The translations under genes were made by a program, and so were the position numbers. 5,466 nt of DNA from Dehalococcoidia bacterium (GTDB taxonomy: Bacteria; Chloroflexota; Dehalococcoidia; Lucifugimonadales; JAGWBF01): contig JAGWBG010000121.1 of NCBI GenBank assembly GCA_021296015.1, forward strand, positions 1 to 5,466, given 5' to 3'. Of the stretch, positions 5,187 through 5,466 are shown one piece after another; within the stretch, counting starts at the first letter, position 1; each line of letters begins with the position of its first letter. The notes beneath the pieces were generated by a model. It was not told the origin of the DNA. It saw only the letters and a list, made by a program, of their open reading frames with translations, and made no database searches.

Positions 5187-5466
5187 GTGCGCGAGCTTTC
5201 CATCAGGCACCACCTTGAGGAGTTGCGCCGGAGACTCACCATTTCGGCTCTTGCAGCTCTTGCAACCACAGTAGTGGCCTTCGTCTTTCACAGGCAGATA
5301 CTAAACCTGCTCATCCGCCCTTCAGACCTGGAGGCTGCGACCGGTGGCGAAGCCGGCCTGGTATTCGTAGAAGTAACTGAGATGCTGGCCGTGACTCTGA
5401 AAGTCTCCCTGGTGTCCGGTCTGGTCATGGCCTTCCCGATTATCCTCTTACAGGTCATTATGTTCG
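5187..5466 (+). CDS. tatC: Twin-arginine translocase subunit TatC, N-terminal part, cut by the right edge
   Basis: From GTG 5187 there are 93 codons in frame to the window end, against about 250 in the full family, so the C-terminal two thirds are missing. The frame is closed upstream by TGA at 5169-5171 and GTG is the first start after it; GAGGAG at 5170-5175 lies 11 bases away, a little long. Visible TatC signatures are HLEELRRRL (residues 9-17), which is part of the cytoplasmic signal-peptide binding face with Glu12 and Arg14, a first membrane helix at about 18-42, RPSD (44-47) and VFVEVTE (59-65), then the second helix with FPIILLQVIMF (83-93). TatC binds the twin-arginine signal and recruits TatA/B. 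The two-base gap from the previous stop suggests a single operon, and co-translation may explain the loose ribosome binding site. Confidence 0.95.
   Translation, partial: MRELSIRHHLEELRRRLTISALAALATTVVAFVFHRQILNLLIRPSDLEAATGGEAGLVFVEVTEMLAVTLKVSLVSGLVMAFPIILLQVIMF

Noticed and set aside
1..5466. CRISPR array, phage genes or defence operon
   Set aside because: No regularly spaced direct repeats, integrase, transposase, capsid-type or Cas-type proteins are visible.

Overview
The window is a bacterial chromosomal segment of moderate GC content. It uses TTG and GTG starts freely (TTG for three of the seven protein genes, GTG for one) and has good AGGAGG/GGAGG-type ribosome binding sites. The gene set is a family III CoA-transferase, a NYN/OST-HTH protein, selC, trxA, an rlmD-type methyltransferase, maf, and a tatA-tatC pair. 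Together with an intergenic repeat of the TGTCATTCTGA type, it looks most like an environmental Chloroflexota genome such as Dehalococcoidia or SAR202. That placement is inference from style and content; no taxonomic marker is present.

Layout, left to right. (1) Positions 1-606, minus strand: the N-terminal half of a CaiB/BaiF family CoA-transferase. It starts at TTG with a consensus Shine-Dalgarno and is preceded by a strong sigma70-like promoter (708-736). (2) About 607-1204: a 600-base gene-free region with a repeat element bounded by 12-bp inverted repeats (768-779 and 1028-1039), containing smaller hairpins; open frames across it look spurious. (3) 1205-2212, plus strand: a NYN-domain (LabA/DUF88-like) putative RNase with an OST-HTH/LOTUS-like domain and a second conserved C-terminal module. 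(4) 2334-2429, minus strand: a selenocysteine tRNA (anticodon TCA, 8-bp acceptor stem, long variable arm), so the organism very probably decodes some UGA codons as selenocysteine. (5) 2491-2817, minus strand: thioredoxin with a CMPC active site, 61 bases upstream of selC on the same strand. (6) 3014-5466, plus strand: a tight set rlmD - maf - tatA/B - tatC, with a 4-base overlap, a 30-base gap and a 2-base gap; tatC runs off the right edge.

Functionally the right half is housekeeping: 23S rRNA m5U methylation by an iron-sulfur enzyme, nucleotide-pool cleaning by Maf, and twin-arginine export of folded proteins. The middle holds redox and selenium functions. I see no phage, CRISPR or obvious defence island. 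The least ordinary items are the sequence quirks of the selC gene, the NYN/OST-HTH protein beside a repeat element, the missing canonical catalytic Asp in the CoA-transferase, and a CxxC tail on Maf.
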